DNA of 64,000 nt from Anaerolineae bacterium (GTDB taxonomy: Bacteria > Chloroflexota > Anaerolineae > Anaerolineales > Villigracilaceae): assembly GCA_021324435.1 (NCBI GenBank), contig JAJPIZ010000014.1:1-64000 (forward strand), in the 5' to 3' direction. Below the pieces are notes generated by a model. That model was not told where the DNA came from. It worked only from the letters and a program-made list of their open reading frames with translations, and made no database searches. Numbering within the stretch: position 1 is the stretch's first letter; every line of letters begins with the position of its first letter. This document shows positions 1 through 8,679 of this stretch, one piece after another. Position numbers and translations under genes: made by a program.

Positions 1-346
1 CATGGTTCCCGATCTGCTCGACCATCTGCGCGCTACCTTCAGCCCGAATAGCCAGACGACCTTTGATCGCCGCTTTGATGAGATCCGCACCGCTCCCCTG
101 CTCGTGCTGGATGATCTCGGCACTCAATCCATGACCCCGTGGGTGCGCGAGAAACTGTATCAACTGTTCAATTATCGCTACAACGCGGAACTCTCGACGG
201 TCATCACCATTGCGGCGGACTCGCTCGAAGAAATGGATGCCCGCATCCGTTCGCGCCTGCTTGACACGCGCTTGTGCAAGATCATCGGCATGACGGTCCC
301 GCCGTATCATGGAAAATCCGCGGCGAAAAAGCCGTCACGGAAATGA
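1..346 (+). CDS. DnaC/IstB-type helicase loader ATPase, C-terminal part (5' cut by window edge)
   Basis: The last ~114 residues of an AAA+ ATPase are visible; the frame is open to the left edge, so the true start lies outside. A Walker B strand (LLVLDDLGTQS, about residues 33-43 of the visible part) is followed by an NYRYNAE segment with a sensor-type ITIAADS strand and an arginine-rich DARIRSRLLDT helix. This pattern is typical of DnaC/DnaI helicase loaders and IstB-like proteins, which load replicative helicase or assist a transposase. No IS21 transposase is visible nearby, so a chromosomal helicase-loader role is favoured. A rho-independent terminator follows. The missing Walker A prevents a firmer call. 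Confidence 0.75.
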   Translation, partial: MVPDLLDHLRATFSPNSQTTFDRRFDEIRTAPLLVLDDLGTQSMTPWVREKLYQLFNYRYNAELSTVITIAADSLEEMDARIRSRLLDTRLCKIIGMTVPPYHGKSAAKKPSRK

Positions 347-367
347 GATAATAAAAGGACCATCCAC

Positions 368-404
368 AAAACTTCCCGACTCGGTCAGGTCGGGAAGTTT
401 TTTT
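368..404 (+). terminator. Rho-independent terminator
   Basis: A 12-bp stem (arms aaacttcccgac and gtcgggaagttt) with an 8-nt loop runs directly into a T tract. It ends the helicase-loader transcript and separates it from the convergent DtxR gene. Confidence 0.85.
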
Positions 405-433
405 CCAGGTTCCAAGAATTCGCGAAATTCGTT

Positions 434-1177
434 CTATTTCGTGGCTGAATTTCTAGTTTTCGATAAGGCAATATTTGAATCATTTGTGTTCTTCAATGGC
501 GGGAGTTTATTGCCCGGCCCCTGCTTCGTGACCTCCACCCACAAAGAAGCGGCCAGTTCATATCCGATCATGTGATCCTGCGGCTTCATCTGCAGGCGAA
601 GCGGTCCTTTGAACGGGGCGCAACTCAATAAATGGAACGGAATGCCGGGCACAAGTCCCAGTTCGCCGATGTATTTCAACTTTTCCATATCATGAGTCCG
701 AACCCGGCTGACGACACAATCGGAACCGGATGGAACTTCCGTGAGCGGCGTGTCGTTCACCGCTGGCATCACGCCGTCCTTGCTCGGAATCGGCTCGCCA
801 TGCGGACAACGAGTTGGATGACCGGTAATCTCGTCAATGCGATCTTCCAAGTGATCGTTGATTCCCAACTCGAAAGAGTCCGAAAGATCGTGGGCTTCAT
901 CCCAGCCATACTTCATCACGCGCACCAAGAACACCTCCACCAAACGGTGCCGCCGCAAAGCAGGCATGGCGATATGTTCGCCTTTCGGCGTCAACCGAAC
1001 GCCGCGATACAATTCATGCTCCAGATAATCCATTGCCTTCATGCGGCTGACCATGCGCGCCACGGCCTGCAACGACGCGTTGACGCTTTCTGCCAACTCA
1101 GAAAGTCCAACAAAAGGTAAATCTTGTTGCAGGCGGAATATTTCAGCCGCGTAACGCCTCATTGCGGGTGTTGCCAT
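434..1177 (-). CDS. DtxR/MntR-family metal-dependent transcriptional regulator
   Basis: 247 aa. An N-terminal winged helix (about residues 1-65, with LSELAESVNASLQAVARMVSRM as the helix-turn-helix) is followed by a dimerisation and metal-binding segment rich in His and Glu (RRHRLVEVFL, then HDLSDSFELGINDHLEDRI). The CPHGEPIP motif, conserved in DtxR proteins, precedes a C-terminal FeoA/SH3-like domain. The start has GGAG ten bases upstream. It is divergent from the FTR1 iron permease, so iron-responsive control of that gene is the simple inference. The last ~25 residues are low-similarity tail. Iron versus manganese specificity cannot be decided from sequence. Confidence 0.88.
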   Translation of the reverse strand: MATPAMRRYAAEIFRLQQDLPFVGLSELAESVNASLQAVARMVSRMKAMDYLEHELYRGVRLTPKGEHIAMPALRRHRLVEVFLVRVMKYGWDEAHDLSDSFELGINDHLEDRIDEITGHPTRCPHGEPIPSKDGVMPAVNDTPLTEVPSGSDCVVSRVRTHDMEKLKYIGELGLVPGIPFHLLSCAPFKGPLRLQMKPQDHMIGYELAASLWVEVTKQGPGNKLPPLKNTNDSNIALSKTRNSATK

Positions 1178-1359
1178 CTACCAGTCTCCATCAATGAATG
1201 ATAACATGTGGGGTAAGAATTATCGAAATTTTTTCACCCTGGTTGAGAGAGGATATAACCTGAGTTTAGATGAAATTCTACATAAGTATCTAGATTATTC
1301 GGGCGGTCTGGATTATAACATCGGCTACGATATTCCAATACAGACCCAGGAGTAGATTA

Positions 1360-2184
1360 ATGCTTCCAAGTTACCTGCTTTCCCTGCGTGAGGGCATCGA
1401 AGCCGCCCTGATCGTGGGCATTTTACTGGGCGCGGTGCGCCAAATGAAACGCACCGACCTCGCCCCTGTCATCTGGTTCGGCACACTAACCGCGGGCGCG
1501 CTGAGCATTTTTATCGCAATTCTTCTCACCAATCTCGGCCTCGAAATGAAAGACCCGGGCGAGGCTATCTTCGAAGGCTTCACCATGTTGATCGCCGCCG
1601 GTCTGTTGACCTGGATGATCTTTTGGATGAGCCGTCAGGCGCGGCACCTCAAGGGCAACCTGGAGGCCGAGATTCAGCGCGCCTCGCAGGCTGGTCAGCG
1701 CGCCATCTTTTTTGTGGCATTCATCGCCGTTCTACGTGAAGGCATCGAATTGGCTCTCTTCCTCACCGCCTCCGTCTTCGCCTCCAATTCCCTGCAAACC
1801 ACTATCGGCGCGTTCCTCGGCCTGGGCACCGCCATTCTGCTGGGTTGGTCCATCTTCGCCAGCATTGTCCGTTTGGATTTGCGCCGCTTCTTCCAAGTCA
1901 CCGGCTTTCTTCTCATTCTGTTCGCGGGCGGATTGGTTCTGCACGGCGTTCATGAGTTCACCGAAGTCGGCTGGATTCCCGCCATCGTGGAACATATCTG
2001 GGATATCAACTCTTTCTTGAGCGAAGAATCGGGACTCGGTCAATTGCTAGCCGCGTTGTTTGGTTACAATCCCGCGCCGACACTCAGCGAAATGATCGCG
2101 TATGTTTTATATTTCGCCGCGATTGGCCTCGGGCTGAGGCTCTCCGGTCAAAGGTCCGCGCAGGAAACGAAAGCGCACGCATAA
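1360..2184 (+). CDS. FTR1-family high-affinity iron permease
   Basis: 274 aa with about seven hydrophobic segments. Two REGxE-type iron-binding motifs characteristic of FTR1/EfeU are present: LREGIEAAL near the N-terminus and LREGIELAL near residue 126, each within a membrane helix. Such permeases move ferric or ferrous iron across the cytoplasmic membrane. An AGGAG ribosome site lies 7 nt before the ATG. No partner oxidase (EfeB or a multicopper enzyme) or EfeO is seen beside it. The 180-nt gap shared with the divergent DtxR gene is the likely control region, although I see no clean DtxR operator there. A terminator follows the stop. Confidence 0.88.
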   Translation: MLPSYLLSLREGIEAALIVGILLGAVRQMKRTDLAPVIWFGTLTAGALSIFIAILLTNLGLEMKDPGEAIFEGFTMLIAAGLLTWMIFWMSRQARHLKGNLEAEIQRASQAGQRAIFFVAFIAVLREGIELALFLTASVFASNSLQTTIGAFLGLGTAILLGWSIFASIVRLDLRRFFQVTGFLLILFAGGLVLHGVHEFTEVGWIPAIVEHIWDINSFLSEESGLGQLLAALFGYNPAPTLSEMIAYVLYFAAIGLGLRLSGQRSAQETKAHA

Positions 2185-2188
2185 ATCG

Positions 2189-2220
2189 AAGTCGGGACTG
2201 GTTGTCCCGACTTTTTATTT
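2189..2220 (+). terminator. Rho-independent terminator after the iron permease
   Basis: Ten-base-pair stem (aagtcgggac / gtcccgactt) with a 5-nt loop and a T-rich tail (tttttattt). Confidence 0.85.
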
Positions 2221-2238
2221 AGGATTAAAATAAGAGGC

Positions 2239-3246
2239 ATGACCATTCTCCCTATCCCTCCTTTTTTTGAATCGAAAAAAGTTGGCGAAGTCTGGCGCGT
2301 GCCATACGAAGAACGCGCCAGGCAAGCCGCTGACTGGGCGCGTCAACACGGACTTGGAGCGGCCGCGACCTCGAAGAAGCGCATCTGGCTCCTGTTGGTG
2401 GACGTGCAGAACACATTCTGCATCCCTGAGTTTGAACTCTTCGTCGCGGGCCGCAGCGGACGCGGCGCGGTCGAAGATAATGTACGGCTGTGTGAATTCA
2501 TTTATCGCAATCTCGGCACGATCACACATATCTCCGCTACGATGGACACACATCTTTCACAGCAAGTCTTTCACGCCATCTTCTTCGTTGACAAAGACGG
2601 GAATCATCCTGCCCCTTACACAAACATCCGGGCCAGCGAATTGAAATCGGGCAAGTGGAACTTCAATCCCGCGCTCGCTCCAAACTTCAATATCTCGGCG
2701 GACTACGGCCAGCAGATGATGATCCACTACGCGGACGCGTTGGAGAAGAAAGGCAAATACGCGTTGACGATCTGGCCATATCACGCCATGCTCGGCGGGA
2801 TCGGTCACGCGCTGGTTTCGTCGGTGGAGGAAGCCATCTTCTTTCATTCGATGGCGCGGCTCTCCCAGTCCGAATTTGAGATCAAGGGCAATCAGCCGTT
2901 CACTGAAAATTATTCGGTCATCGGCCCCGAAGTGACGCGCGGGCCCAAAGGCGAAGTGCTCGGCGAACATAATAAAAAGTTCATCGAGACTCTGAAGCAA
3001 TCCGACGCGCTGATCATCACTGGACAAGCCAAGAGTCACTGTGTAGCCTGGACGATTTCCGATCTGCTCGATGACATCAACGCCACAGACAAATCGCTGG
3101 CGAAGAAAGTATATCTGCTCGAAGATTGCACTTCTCCCGTCGTCGTTCCCGGCGCAGACTTCACCGACGCGGCCAATGAAGCCTTCGATAAATTTGAAAA
3201 GGCCGGAATGCACCGCGTGAAATCAACGGAGTTCGAGATTCGATAA
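2239..3246 (+). CDS. Isochorismatase-like cysteine hydrolase, probable nicotinamidase
   Basis: 335 aa, longer than PncA (about 185-210 aa) but with the fold's landmarks: Asp55 in LLLVDVQNTF, a metal-site pair Asp103/His105 in TMDTHL, a WPYHAM segment with a further His at 182, and a nucleophile-type Cys268 in TGQAKSHCVAWT. Family knowledge: these enzymes hydrolyse nicotinamide or related amides. The next gene, 81 bp downstream on the same strand, is nicotinate phosphoribosyltransferase, so nicotinamide to nicotinate to NaMN salvage is the natural reading. The extra length lies in the middle of the protein. Another amidase specificity is not excluded. Confidence 0.75.
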   Translation: MTILPIPPFFESKKVGEVWRVPYEERARQAADWARQHGLGAAATSKKRIWLLLVDVQNTFCIPEFELFVAGRSGRGAVEDNVRLCEFIYRNLGTITHISATMDTHLSQQVFHAIFFVDKDGNHPAPYTNIRASELKSGKWNFNPALAPNFNISADYGQQMMIHYADALEKKGKYALTIWPYHAMLGGIGHALVSSVEEAIFFHSMARLSQSEFEIKGNQPFTENYSVIGPEVTRGPKGEVLGEHNKKFIETLKQSDALIITGQAKSHCVAWTISDLLDDINATDKSLAKKVYLLEDCTSPVVVPGADFTDAANEAFDKFEKAGMHRVKSTEFEIR

Positions 3247-3306
3247 TTCGTTGTTCGATAACTCGATATTCGAACTTCGAGTATCGAATATCGAGCATCG
3301 AATATC
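3247..3306. repeat. Interspersed palindromic repeat, family A (tcgatattcga type)
   Basis: Iterated and inverted units of tcgatattcga and cgaatatcga fill the gap between the nicotinamidase-like gene and pncB. Related copies occur at 15281-15330 and 28062-28120. Confidence 0.75.
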
Positions 3307-3327
3307 TACCGTTGTCAGAGGAAATCA

Positions 3328-4671
3328 ATGAGCATCTTCGACGGCAAACGCCTTACCAACGAAACCTTCAAACTCGACATCGAACGAATGCGCCGCGGCT
3401 GGTATTCGGATAAATATTTCGAGAACATCAACCGCATGTTGATTGCGCTGTCCGCGGAGCGATACACCTATTCGGGCCATCATCACAATCTCGCGGCAGG
3501 CATATCCCCTGAAAACATCGCCACCGGCGACATCGAGGTCGAGATGCAATGGTTTACGCGGCGGCCCGGCACGACCATCGTCGTCGGCGTGGACAAAGCC
3601 CTCGCCATGCTTAAACATTCCTCCGGTTATTTCGATGGAAGCAAGTATGTAGATACGTCCCATAAACTGGAAGTGTGGGCGGTGCAGGATGGTTCCACCG
3701 TCACTTACGATGGCGACCCATCCAACATTTTGCCTGTGATCAAAGTCCGCGGACGCTATCGCGATTTTGCCCTGCTCGAAACTCCCACGCTGGGAATTCT
3801 CACGCGCTCCAGCCGCGTCGCCACCAATGTTTATGAGACCTTTGTAGCGGCGCGCGGCAAACCGGTCTTGTTCTTCCCTGCCCGCTTCGATCTGCACGAA
3901 GTCCAGGCCGCGGACGGGTACGCGTACAACATCGCGGTTCAGCGCTTCAACTTCGATCACGAGAAAGACCTCGGTCCGTTCATCTCCACAGACGCGCAAG
4001 GCGATTGGTGGGGCGGCGCAGGCGGCGGGACAGTAGCGCACGCCGCGATTGCTTCGTTCCTCGGCGATACCGCCGAAGCCATGTTGCAGTTCGCGCGCGT
4101 GCTTCCGGCGTCCATTCCGCGCATCGCATTGGTGGATTTCAACAATGATTCAGTCCGCGATTCTTTGCGTGTGCTGGAAGTGTTGTTTGCAAAATATCGT
4201 GAATTGTGCGACGCGGGAAATGAAACAGAAGCAAAGAAATACAAACTATATGGGGTCCGCCTCGATACCAGCGGGAGCATCCGCGATATTTCTGTTCCCC
4301 CTCTCGGTGAACCAAGTCTCGATCTTGGCGTGACGCCGCGGCTGGTATTCAACGTCCGTCAGGCGTTGGATTCGGCCTGGGAACGCTGGAGCCTGCCCCA
4401 GGTCTGGAAAGAGCGGGCACGCGAATATTGTCAAAATGTGAAGATCGTTGTCTCCGGCGGATTCAATCCCGATAAGATTCGCAAGTTCGAGAAATTGGGC
4501 GTTCCCGCGGACATCTACGCGGTCGGCTCGTATCTGTTCAACAACAACGGCGCGACCGTCACCGACTTCACCGCCGATGTGGTGCGCGTGAAGGTGCACG
4601 GCGAATGGATTGACATGGCGAAGGTGGGACGCAAACCATGTGACAATCCCAATCTCGAACGCGTTTGGTAA
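3328..4671 (+). CDS. pncB: Nicotinate phosphoribosyltransferase
   Basis: 447 aa. It converts nicotinate and PRPP to nicotinate mononucleotide in NAD salvage. Family-typical stretches are visible: an N-terminal MRRGWYSDKYF segment, IEVEMQWFTRR, LLETPTLGILTRSSRVATN (the active-site helix region with the usual E and R), a mid-protein GVRLDTSGS barrel motif, and the phosphate-binding IVVSGGFNP strand-loop near residue 385. The ribosome site AGAGGA precedes the ATG. It forms a two-gene unit with the upstream nicotinamidase-like hydrolase and converges on arsC with only 9 bp between stops. Length fits the family. Confidence 0.88.
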   Translation: MSIFDGKRLTNETFKLDIERMRRGWYSDKYFENINRMLIALSAERYTYSGHHHNLAAGISPENIATGDIEVEMQWFTRRPGTTIVVGVDKALAMLKHSSGYFDGSKYVDTSHKLEVWAVQDGSTVTYDGDPSNILPVIKVRGRYRDFALLETPTLGILTRSSRVATNVYETFVAARGKPVLFFPARFDLHEVQAADGYAYNIAVQRFNFDHEKDLGPFISTDAQGDWWGGAGGGTVAHAAIASFLGDTAEAMLQFARVLPASIPRIALVDFNNDSVRDSLRVLEVLFAKYRELCDAGNETEAKKYKLYGVRLDTSGSIRDISVPPLGEPSLDLGVTPRLVFNVRQALDSAWERWSLPQVWKERAREYCQNVKIVVSGGFNPDKIRKFEKLGVPADIYAVGSYLFNNNGATVTDFTADVVRVKVHGEWIDMAKVGRKPCDNPNLERVW

Positions 4672-4680
4672 TCTACGCCC

Positions 4681-5088
4681 CTACGAGTTTAATATGGCGG
4701 GGATTTTCTTCACCATCTCGTCTCGTATCTGACGAAAAACGGCCAGCCGTTCCTCATCTGTTCCCTCCGCCTTGGCCGGATCACGAAACCCCTCGTGGAG
4801 GCATCTCCCCTTCCCCAGCCAAACGGGGCATTCCTCGTTGGCATCATCACAGACTGTTACGACAAGATCAAAGTTCTCATTGAGAAATTGCTCGACACTT
4901 TTTGATTGGCCTTGATGCTGGATGCCGATCTCTTCGAGAACCTGAATCGCCTTGGGATGGACAAAGCCCGCCGGCCGCGTCCCTGCGGAAAACGCCCGCC
5001 ACTCCTTCGAGTAACGGGCGTTGACAATCGCCTCGGCCATCTGCGAACGGCAGGAATTTCCCGTGCAGAGAAATAACACTTTGCGCAT
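4681..5088 (-). CDS. arsC: Thioredoxin-type arsenate reductase (low-molecular-weight phosphatase fold)
   Basis: 135 aa. The N-terminal P-loop LFLCTGNSCRSQMAEA carries nucleophile Cys8. A second pair, Cys80 and Cys87 in VVTVCDDANEECPVW, matches the redox relay of thioredoxin-coupled ArsC, which distinguishes it from plain tyrosine phosphatases. It reduces arsenate to arsenite in the cytoplasm. Its start overlaps the phoU stop (ATGA), so it is translationally coupled as the last gene of the pst operon. This makes sense because arsenate enters through phosphate transporters. No arsenite exporter or ArsR is nearby in the window. Confidence 0.88.
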   Translation of the reverse strand: MRKVLFLCTGNSCRSQMAEAIVNARYSKEWRAFSAGTRPAGFVHPKAIQVLEEIGIQHQGQSKSVEQFLNENFDLVVTVCDDANEECPVWLGKGRCLHEGFRDPAKAEGTDEERLAVFRQIRDEMVKKIPAILNS

Positions 5089-5777
5089 CAGGACTTTTGC
5101 TGTTTCCAGAATTCACTGCTGGTATCGCTGATCTCGGTCAGTTCGCCGGTCACAATGAAAACCGTTCGCTCACAAATATTGGTGACCCGATCTGCAAATC
5201 GTTCGAGGTTATGCGCCACCCACAACAGCCAGTTGGCGCGTTCGATGGTCGTCGGATCCTGAATGATGAAGGTCATCAGTTCGCGATAGACCTGGTTGTA
5301 AAGCGCATCCACCTCGTCGTCTTCCATCGGGATTTTGCGGGCGGTCTCGATGTCTTCATTGACAAATGCTGTCAGCGAGCGGTGCAACATGTCCGCTCCC
5401 TTTTGCGCCATGCGCGGCACGTCAATCAGCGGTTTGAGCAGAGGCGCGTCGCCCATGCGGATGTTGATATTGGCGATGCCTTTGGCGTAATCGCCCATGC
5501 GCTCCAGTTCGGAGATGATTTCCATGATCGAGGCCAGCAGGCGCAGGTCATGGGCCATCGGTTGTTGTGTAGCGATCAGAATCATCAACTGGTTCTCGAT
5601 CCCAAAACGTTTCTTGTTGATGTCCCGGTCGGCCTGCAAGATTTTCTCGGAGGCTTTCATATCCCGCTTTTTCAACGCCTCAACGGAATCCAGGATGGCC
5701 TGCTCGACCATCGAACCCAGCACGAGCACTTCATCCTTGACCTGTTTGATCTCGGTTTCAAATGTTTTTCTCAACAT
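5088..5777 (-). CDS. phoU: PhoU phosphate-transport regulator
   Basis: 229 aa, all-helical, with two PhoU repeats. The metal-binding motifs are recognisable: ELERMGDYAKGIANI in the first repeat and NLERFADRVTNICERTVF in the second. PhoU links Pst transporter activity to the PhoR kinase and dampens phosphate uptake. It lies downstream of pstB (37-bp gap) and overlaps arsC by 1 bp. Length is normal for the family. Confidence 0.93.
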   Translation of the reverse strand: MLRKTFETEIKQVKDEVLVLGSMVEQAILDSVEALKKRDMKASEKILQADRDINKKRFGIENQLMILIATQQPMAHDLRLLASIMEIISELERMGDYAKGIANINIRMGDAPLLKPLIDVPRMAQKGADMLHRSLTAFVNEDIETARKIPMEDDEVDALYNQVYRELMTFIIQDPTTIERANWLLWVAHNLERFADRVTNICERTVFIVTGELTEISDTSSEFWKQQKS

Positions 5778-5814
5778 AAGAGCCTCGTTTCGTGCCCATT
5801 TTATTCATTATACT

Positions 5815-6645
5815 TTATCCAAATCGCCCCGTGACGTAGTCTTCAGTGCGCTTGTCTTTCGGGTTGGTAAATATCCTTTGCGTCTGATCGAACTCGATCA
5901 TCCGCCCCGAACGGTTTTCGTCAATCATCATCATGGCGGTGTAGTCCGAGACACGCGCCGCCTGTTGCATGTTGTGTGTGACAATGATGATGGTGTAATC
6001 GCTGACGATGTCGTGCATCAGCTCCTCGATGCGCAGAGTCGAGATCGGGTCGAGGGCCGAGGCGGGTTCGTCCATCAAAATGACTTCCGGCTCGACGGCC
6101 AGCGCGCGTGCAATACACAGACGTTGTTGCTGTCCGCCGGAGATGGACAGCCCGCTCTGATGCAGTTTGTCTTTCACTTCGTCCCACAGCGCGGCCTGCC
6201 TCAAGGACTTCTCAACGATTCCATCCAGATCACTTTTGCGTTTCACACCGTAAAGACGCGGGCCATACGCCACGTTATCGTAAATGCTTTTTGGGAACGG
6301 ATTGGGCCGCTGGAAAACCATGCCCACCCGCCGACGGACGTCCACGATGTCCGCGCTGTTGGAATTGATGTTTTCGCCGTCTAAAAAGATTTCGCCGTCC
6401 ACGCGGGCGCTGGGCGTTAGATCGTTCATGCGATTGAATGAACGAAGCAATGTGGATTTGCCACAGCCCGATGGCCCGATAATGGCCGTGATTTTATTCG
6501 CCTGCACAGTCAAATTGATTTCGGCCAGGGCGCGGAATTTTCCATAATAGACGGAGAGATTCCTCATCTCCATTTTAGGCGCAGACTGTCGCGCCTTTAC
6601 CGCATTTTCATTCACAACAGTTTTTACTTGAACAGGTGTTTGCAT
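5815..6645 (-). CDS. pstB: Phosphate ABC transporter ATP-binding protein PstB (copy 1)
   Basis: 276 aa. All nucleotide-site motifs are canonical: Walker [11 protein letters not shown]-loop [10 protein letters not shown], signature SISGGQQQR, Walker [14 protein letters not shown] and H-loop [10 protein letters not shown]. About 25 residues precede the ABC core, so a downstream start is possible. It energises phosphate import with PstA and PstC. It sits in the order pstS-pstC-pstA-pstB-phoU-arsC. A 92-bp gap to pstA is filled by an interspersed repeat. Confidence 0.95.
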   Translation of the reverse strand: MQTPVQVKTVVNENAVKARQSAPKMEMRNLSVYYGKFRALAEINLTVQANKITAIIGPSGCGKSTLLRSFNRMNDLTPSARVDGEIFLDGENINSNSADIVDVRRRVGMVFQRPNPFPKSIYDNVAYGPRLYGVKRKSDLDGIVEKSLRQAALWDEVKDKLHQSGLSISGGQQQRLCIARALAVEPEVILMDEPASALDPISTLRIEELMHDIVSDYTIIIVTHNMQQAARVSDYTAMMMIDENRSGRMIEFDQTQRIFTNPKDKRTEDYVTGRFG

Positions 6646-6674
6646 ATTACTCCTGAATTATTGCCACGTGGTTT

Positions 6675-6730
6675 AACCACAGAAAAAGCCAGAAAAAGAC
6701 TCAAAGAACTCTGTGAGCTCTGTGGCTGAG
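6675..6730. repeat. Interspersed palindromic repeat, family F (cacagag type)
   Basis: Arms around accacagaaaaagcc and ctctgtggctgagtg form an imperfect inverted repeat between pstA and pstB. Related sequence lies at 36596-36680 and 61041-61116, in both cases inside coding sequence. Confidence 0.6.
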
Positions 6731-6737
6731 TGAGTCA

Positions 6738-7616
6738 TTAAGAGACATTTCCTAAATTGCGTGCGCGCCACCACGTGAACAAACGCGCCAGAATATTCAG
6801 AACAAGAACGAGAACGATAAGCACCAGCGCGGTGGCCCAGGCTTTTGCATGCCAATCATCATACGGCGAGATCGCGTACACAAAGATCATGTGCGGAAGA
6901 GTAGCCGCCGGCTGATTAAAGTCCATGTTCATGAATGGATTGCCGAAGGCGGTAAATAACATGGGCGCCGCTTCACCAGCGGCGCGGGCAATGGCCAACA
7001 TAAGGCCGGTAAGGACTCCATTGAAGGCCGTTGGCAAAATGACGGAAAAGGCCGTCTTCCATTCTGCCGCACCGAGCGCCACGGACGCCTCGCGCAAAGT
7101 GGCCGGCACAAGTTTCAGCATTTCTTCGGTAGTGCGGACAATAATGGGAAGCATGATGAACGCCAGCACTACGCCGCCGGAGAAGGCCGAGAAATGTTTT
7201 TGTGGAAGCACAATGATGGTGTAAGCAAAGATGCCCATCACAATGGACGGCACGCCTGAGATAACATCCGTTCCGAAGCGAACGATCAAACCGAGGATCG
7301 ATTCAGGATGGGCCGCGGCGTACAAACCGGCCAAGATGCCAATCGGCGCGGCGATGAGCAGACCCAATCCAACGGTCATCAACGAGCCGACCAGGGCATT
7401 TGCGATTCCGCCGCCGGGCACGCCGACGGGAGTTGGAAGTTCAGTGAAGAATTGAAGATTGATGGCGGGCCAGCCCTGGCTGAACACGTAGCCCAGAATC
7501 CAAAGAAGAGGGGCTACGACGATCCCTGTTGCAATTCCCGAAAAGGTCAACATGCAGATGTTGACAAATTTGCGCCACGACTTTCGCCTGGCCGAATAAG
7601 CGGAAAAATTTCTCAT
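6738..7616 (-). CDS. pstA: Phosphate ABC transporter permease PstA (copy 1)
   Basis: 292 aa with six predicted membrane helices. The cytoplasmic EAA-type loop is visible as LREASVALGAAEWKTAFSVILPTAFNGVLTG. PstA forms the membrane channel with PstC. Its first codons overlap the pstC stop by 4 bp, indicating coupling. The N-terminus up to about residue 18 is basic and cytoplasmic. Confidence 0.93.
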   Translation of the reverse strand: MRNFSAYSARRKSWRKFVNICMLTFSGIATGIVVAPLLWILGYVFSQGWPAINLQFFTELPTPVGVPGGGIANALVGSLMTVGLGLLIAAPIGILAGLYAAAHPESILGLIVRFGTDVISGVPSIVMGIFAYTIIVLPQKHFSAFSGGVVLAFIMLPIIVRTTEEMLKLVPATLREASVALGAAEWKTAFSVILPTAFNGVLTGLMLAIARAAGEAAPMLFTAFGNPFMNMDFNQPAATLPHMIFVYAISPYDDWHAKAWATALVLIVLVLVLNILARLFTWWRARNLGNVS

Positions 7617-8596
7617 GCGCGTGCCTCCATCTTCGTGCGGCGCGAGACGCGCCAGATCAGAATGCGGGCAATCAAGTTAATCATGAGCGTGATGAAGAAC
7701 AAAATCAATCCGATCTCGATCAGGGCGTGCAGGTAAAGGTCAAAGGTCGCTTCCGTGAATTCGTTGGCAATGATGGAAGCCATGGTATATCCGGGATGAA
7801 GAAGCGAGGCGGAGAAATCGAGGTTGTTGCCAATGACCATCGTCACGGCAATCGTTTCGCCTAGCGCGCGACCCAGCCCGAGGATGATCGCGCCTAAGAG
7901 TCCCGAAGTGCCGTAGGGGATTAGCACTTGCGAGATCATCTCCCAGCGCGTGGCGCCGAGGGCCAGCGCGGCCTCGCGTTGCGAATTGGGGATGGCCCGA
8001 AACACGTCGCGGCTGACGGCGGTGATGGTTGGGAAGATCATGATCGCCAGCAGAAGCCCGGCGGCGAGTCGGCTCGGACCGAAGACCGGCCCCTCGAATA
8101 ACGGGAGGAAGCCCAGGGTCCGATTAAGAAGCGTGGAGGTCGGCTTCACAAAAATCGGGATGTAGGCAAACAGTCCCCACAGACCAAAGACTACACTCGG
8201 GACCGCGGCAAGTAATTCGACCAGAAATCCAACCGGCTGACGAAGCCAATTGGGCGCGAGTTCCGCGAGGAAGATGGCCGTTCCAAGGCCAAGTGGAATG
8301 GCGGCAATCATCGCAATGGCAGATGTGATCAGCGTTCCTAAAATAAAAGGCAGGGCGCCGAAAGTGTCACGCAACGCCGGGTCCCAATCGGACGTGATCA
8401 GAAACTTCCAGCCAAACGCGTGACGAGAGAGCGCGGAGTTAACCCATAATTCGTAACCGATGGCCAATACCAAAATCAAAACGGCGAGTATGGCCGCAAA
8501 TAACAACAGGCGATACAACGAATCGCCGTATTGCCATATGCGCCCGATATTCTGCACAAACTGGGATGAAGATTTTTTACGTGCCTGAAGTTTCAT
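7613..8596 (-). CDS. pstC: Phosphate ABC transporter permease PstC (copy 1)
   Basis: 327 aa from the chosen ATG (MKLQARKKSS). An upstream in-frame Met at 8626 lies inside a perfect hairpin, so it is unlikely to be used. Six membrane helices and the EAA-type loop SQREAALALGATRWEMISQVLIPYGTSGLLGA are present. It pairs with PstA to form the phosphate channel. The hairpin between pstS and pstC probably lets the binding protein be made in excess over the membrane subunits. Confidence 0.92.
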   Translation of the reverse strand: MKLQARKKSSSQFVQNIGRIWQYGDSLYRLLLFAAILAVLILVLAIGYELWVNSALSRHAFGWKFLITSDWDPALRDTFGALPFILGTLITSAIAMIAAIPLGLGTAIFLAELAPNWLRQPVGFLVELLAAVPSVVFGLWGLFAYIPIFVKPTSTLLNRTLGFLPLFEGPVFGPSRLAAGLLLAIMIFPTITAVSRDVFRAIPNSQREAALALGATRWEMISQVLIPYGTSGLLGAIILGLGRALGETIAVTMVIGNNLDFSASLLHPGYTMASIIANEFTEATFDLYLHALIEIGLILFFITLMINLIARILIWRVSRRTKMEARA

Positions 8597-8622
8597 TCGG
8601 CTCGATCCGCAAAGACAGATTT

Positions 8623-8656
8623 GCATCTCCCGATGGATTTATCCATCGGGAGATGC
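8623..8656 (-). terminator. Intercistronic hairpin between pstS and pstC
   Basis: A perfect 16-bp stem (gcatctcccgatggat and its complement) with a 2-nt loop and no long T tract. It lies 23 bp after the pstS stop. It looks like a partial terminator or mRNA-end stabiliser, the usual way to obtain more PstS than PstC. Confidence 0.75.
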
Positions 8657-8679
8657 GCGCGATTCAAATCAATCAGAGA

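Noticed and set aside
1-346. IS21-type IstB helper of an insertion sequence
   Set aside because: No transposase, terminal inverted repeats or second IS gene is seen in the window; a helicase loader is equally compatible, and the left side is missing.
1178-1359. Possible DtxR operator between the regulator and the FTR1 gene
   Set aside because: Sequences such as taacctgagtttag resemble half-sites only; no convincing inverted repeat was found, so it is not annotated.
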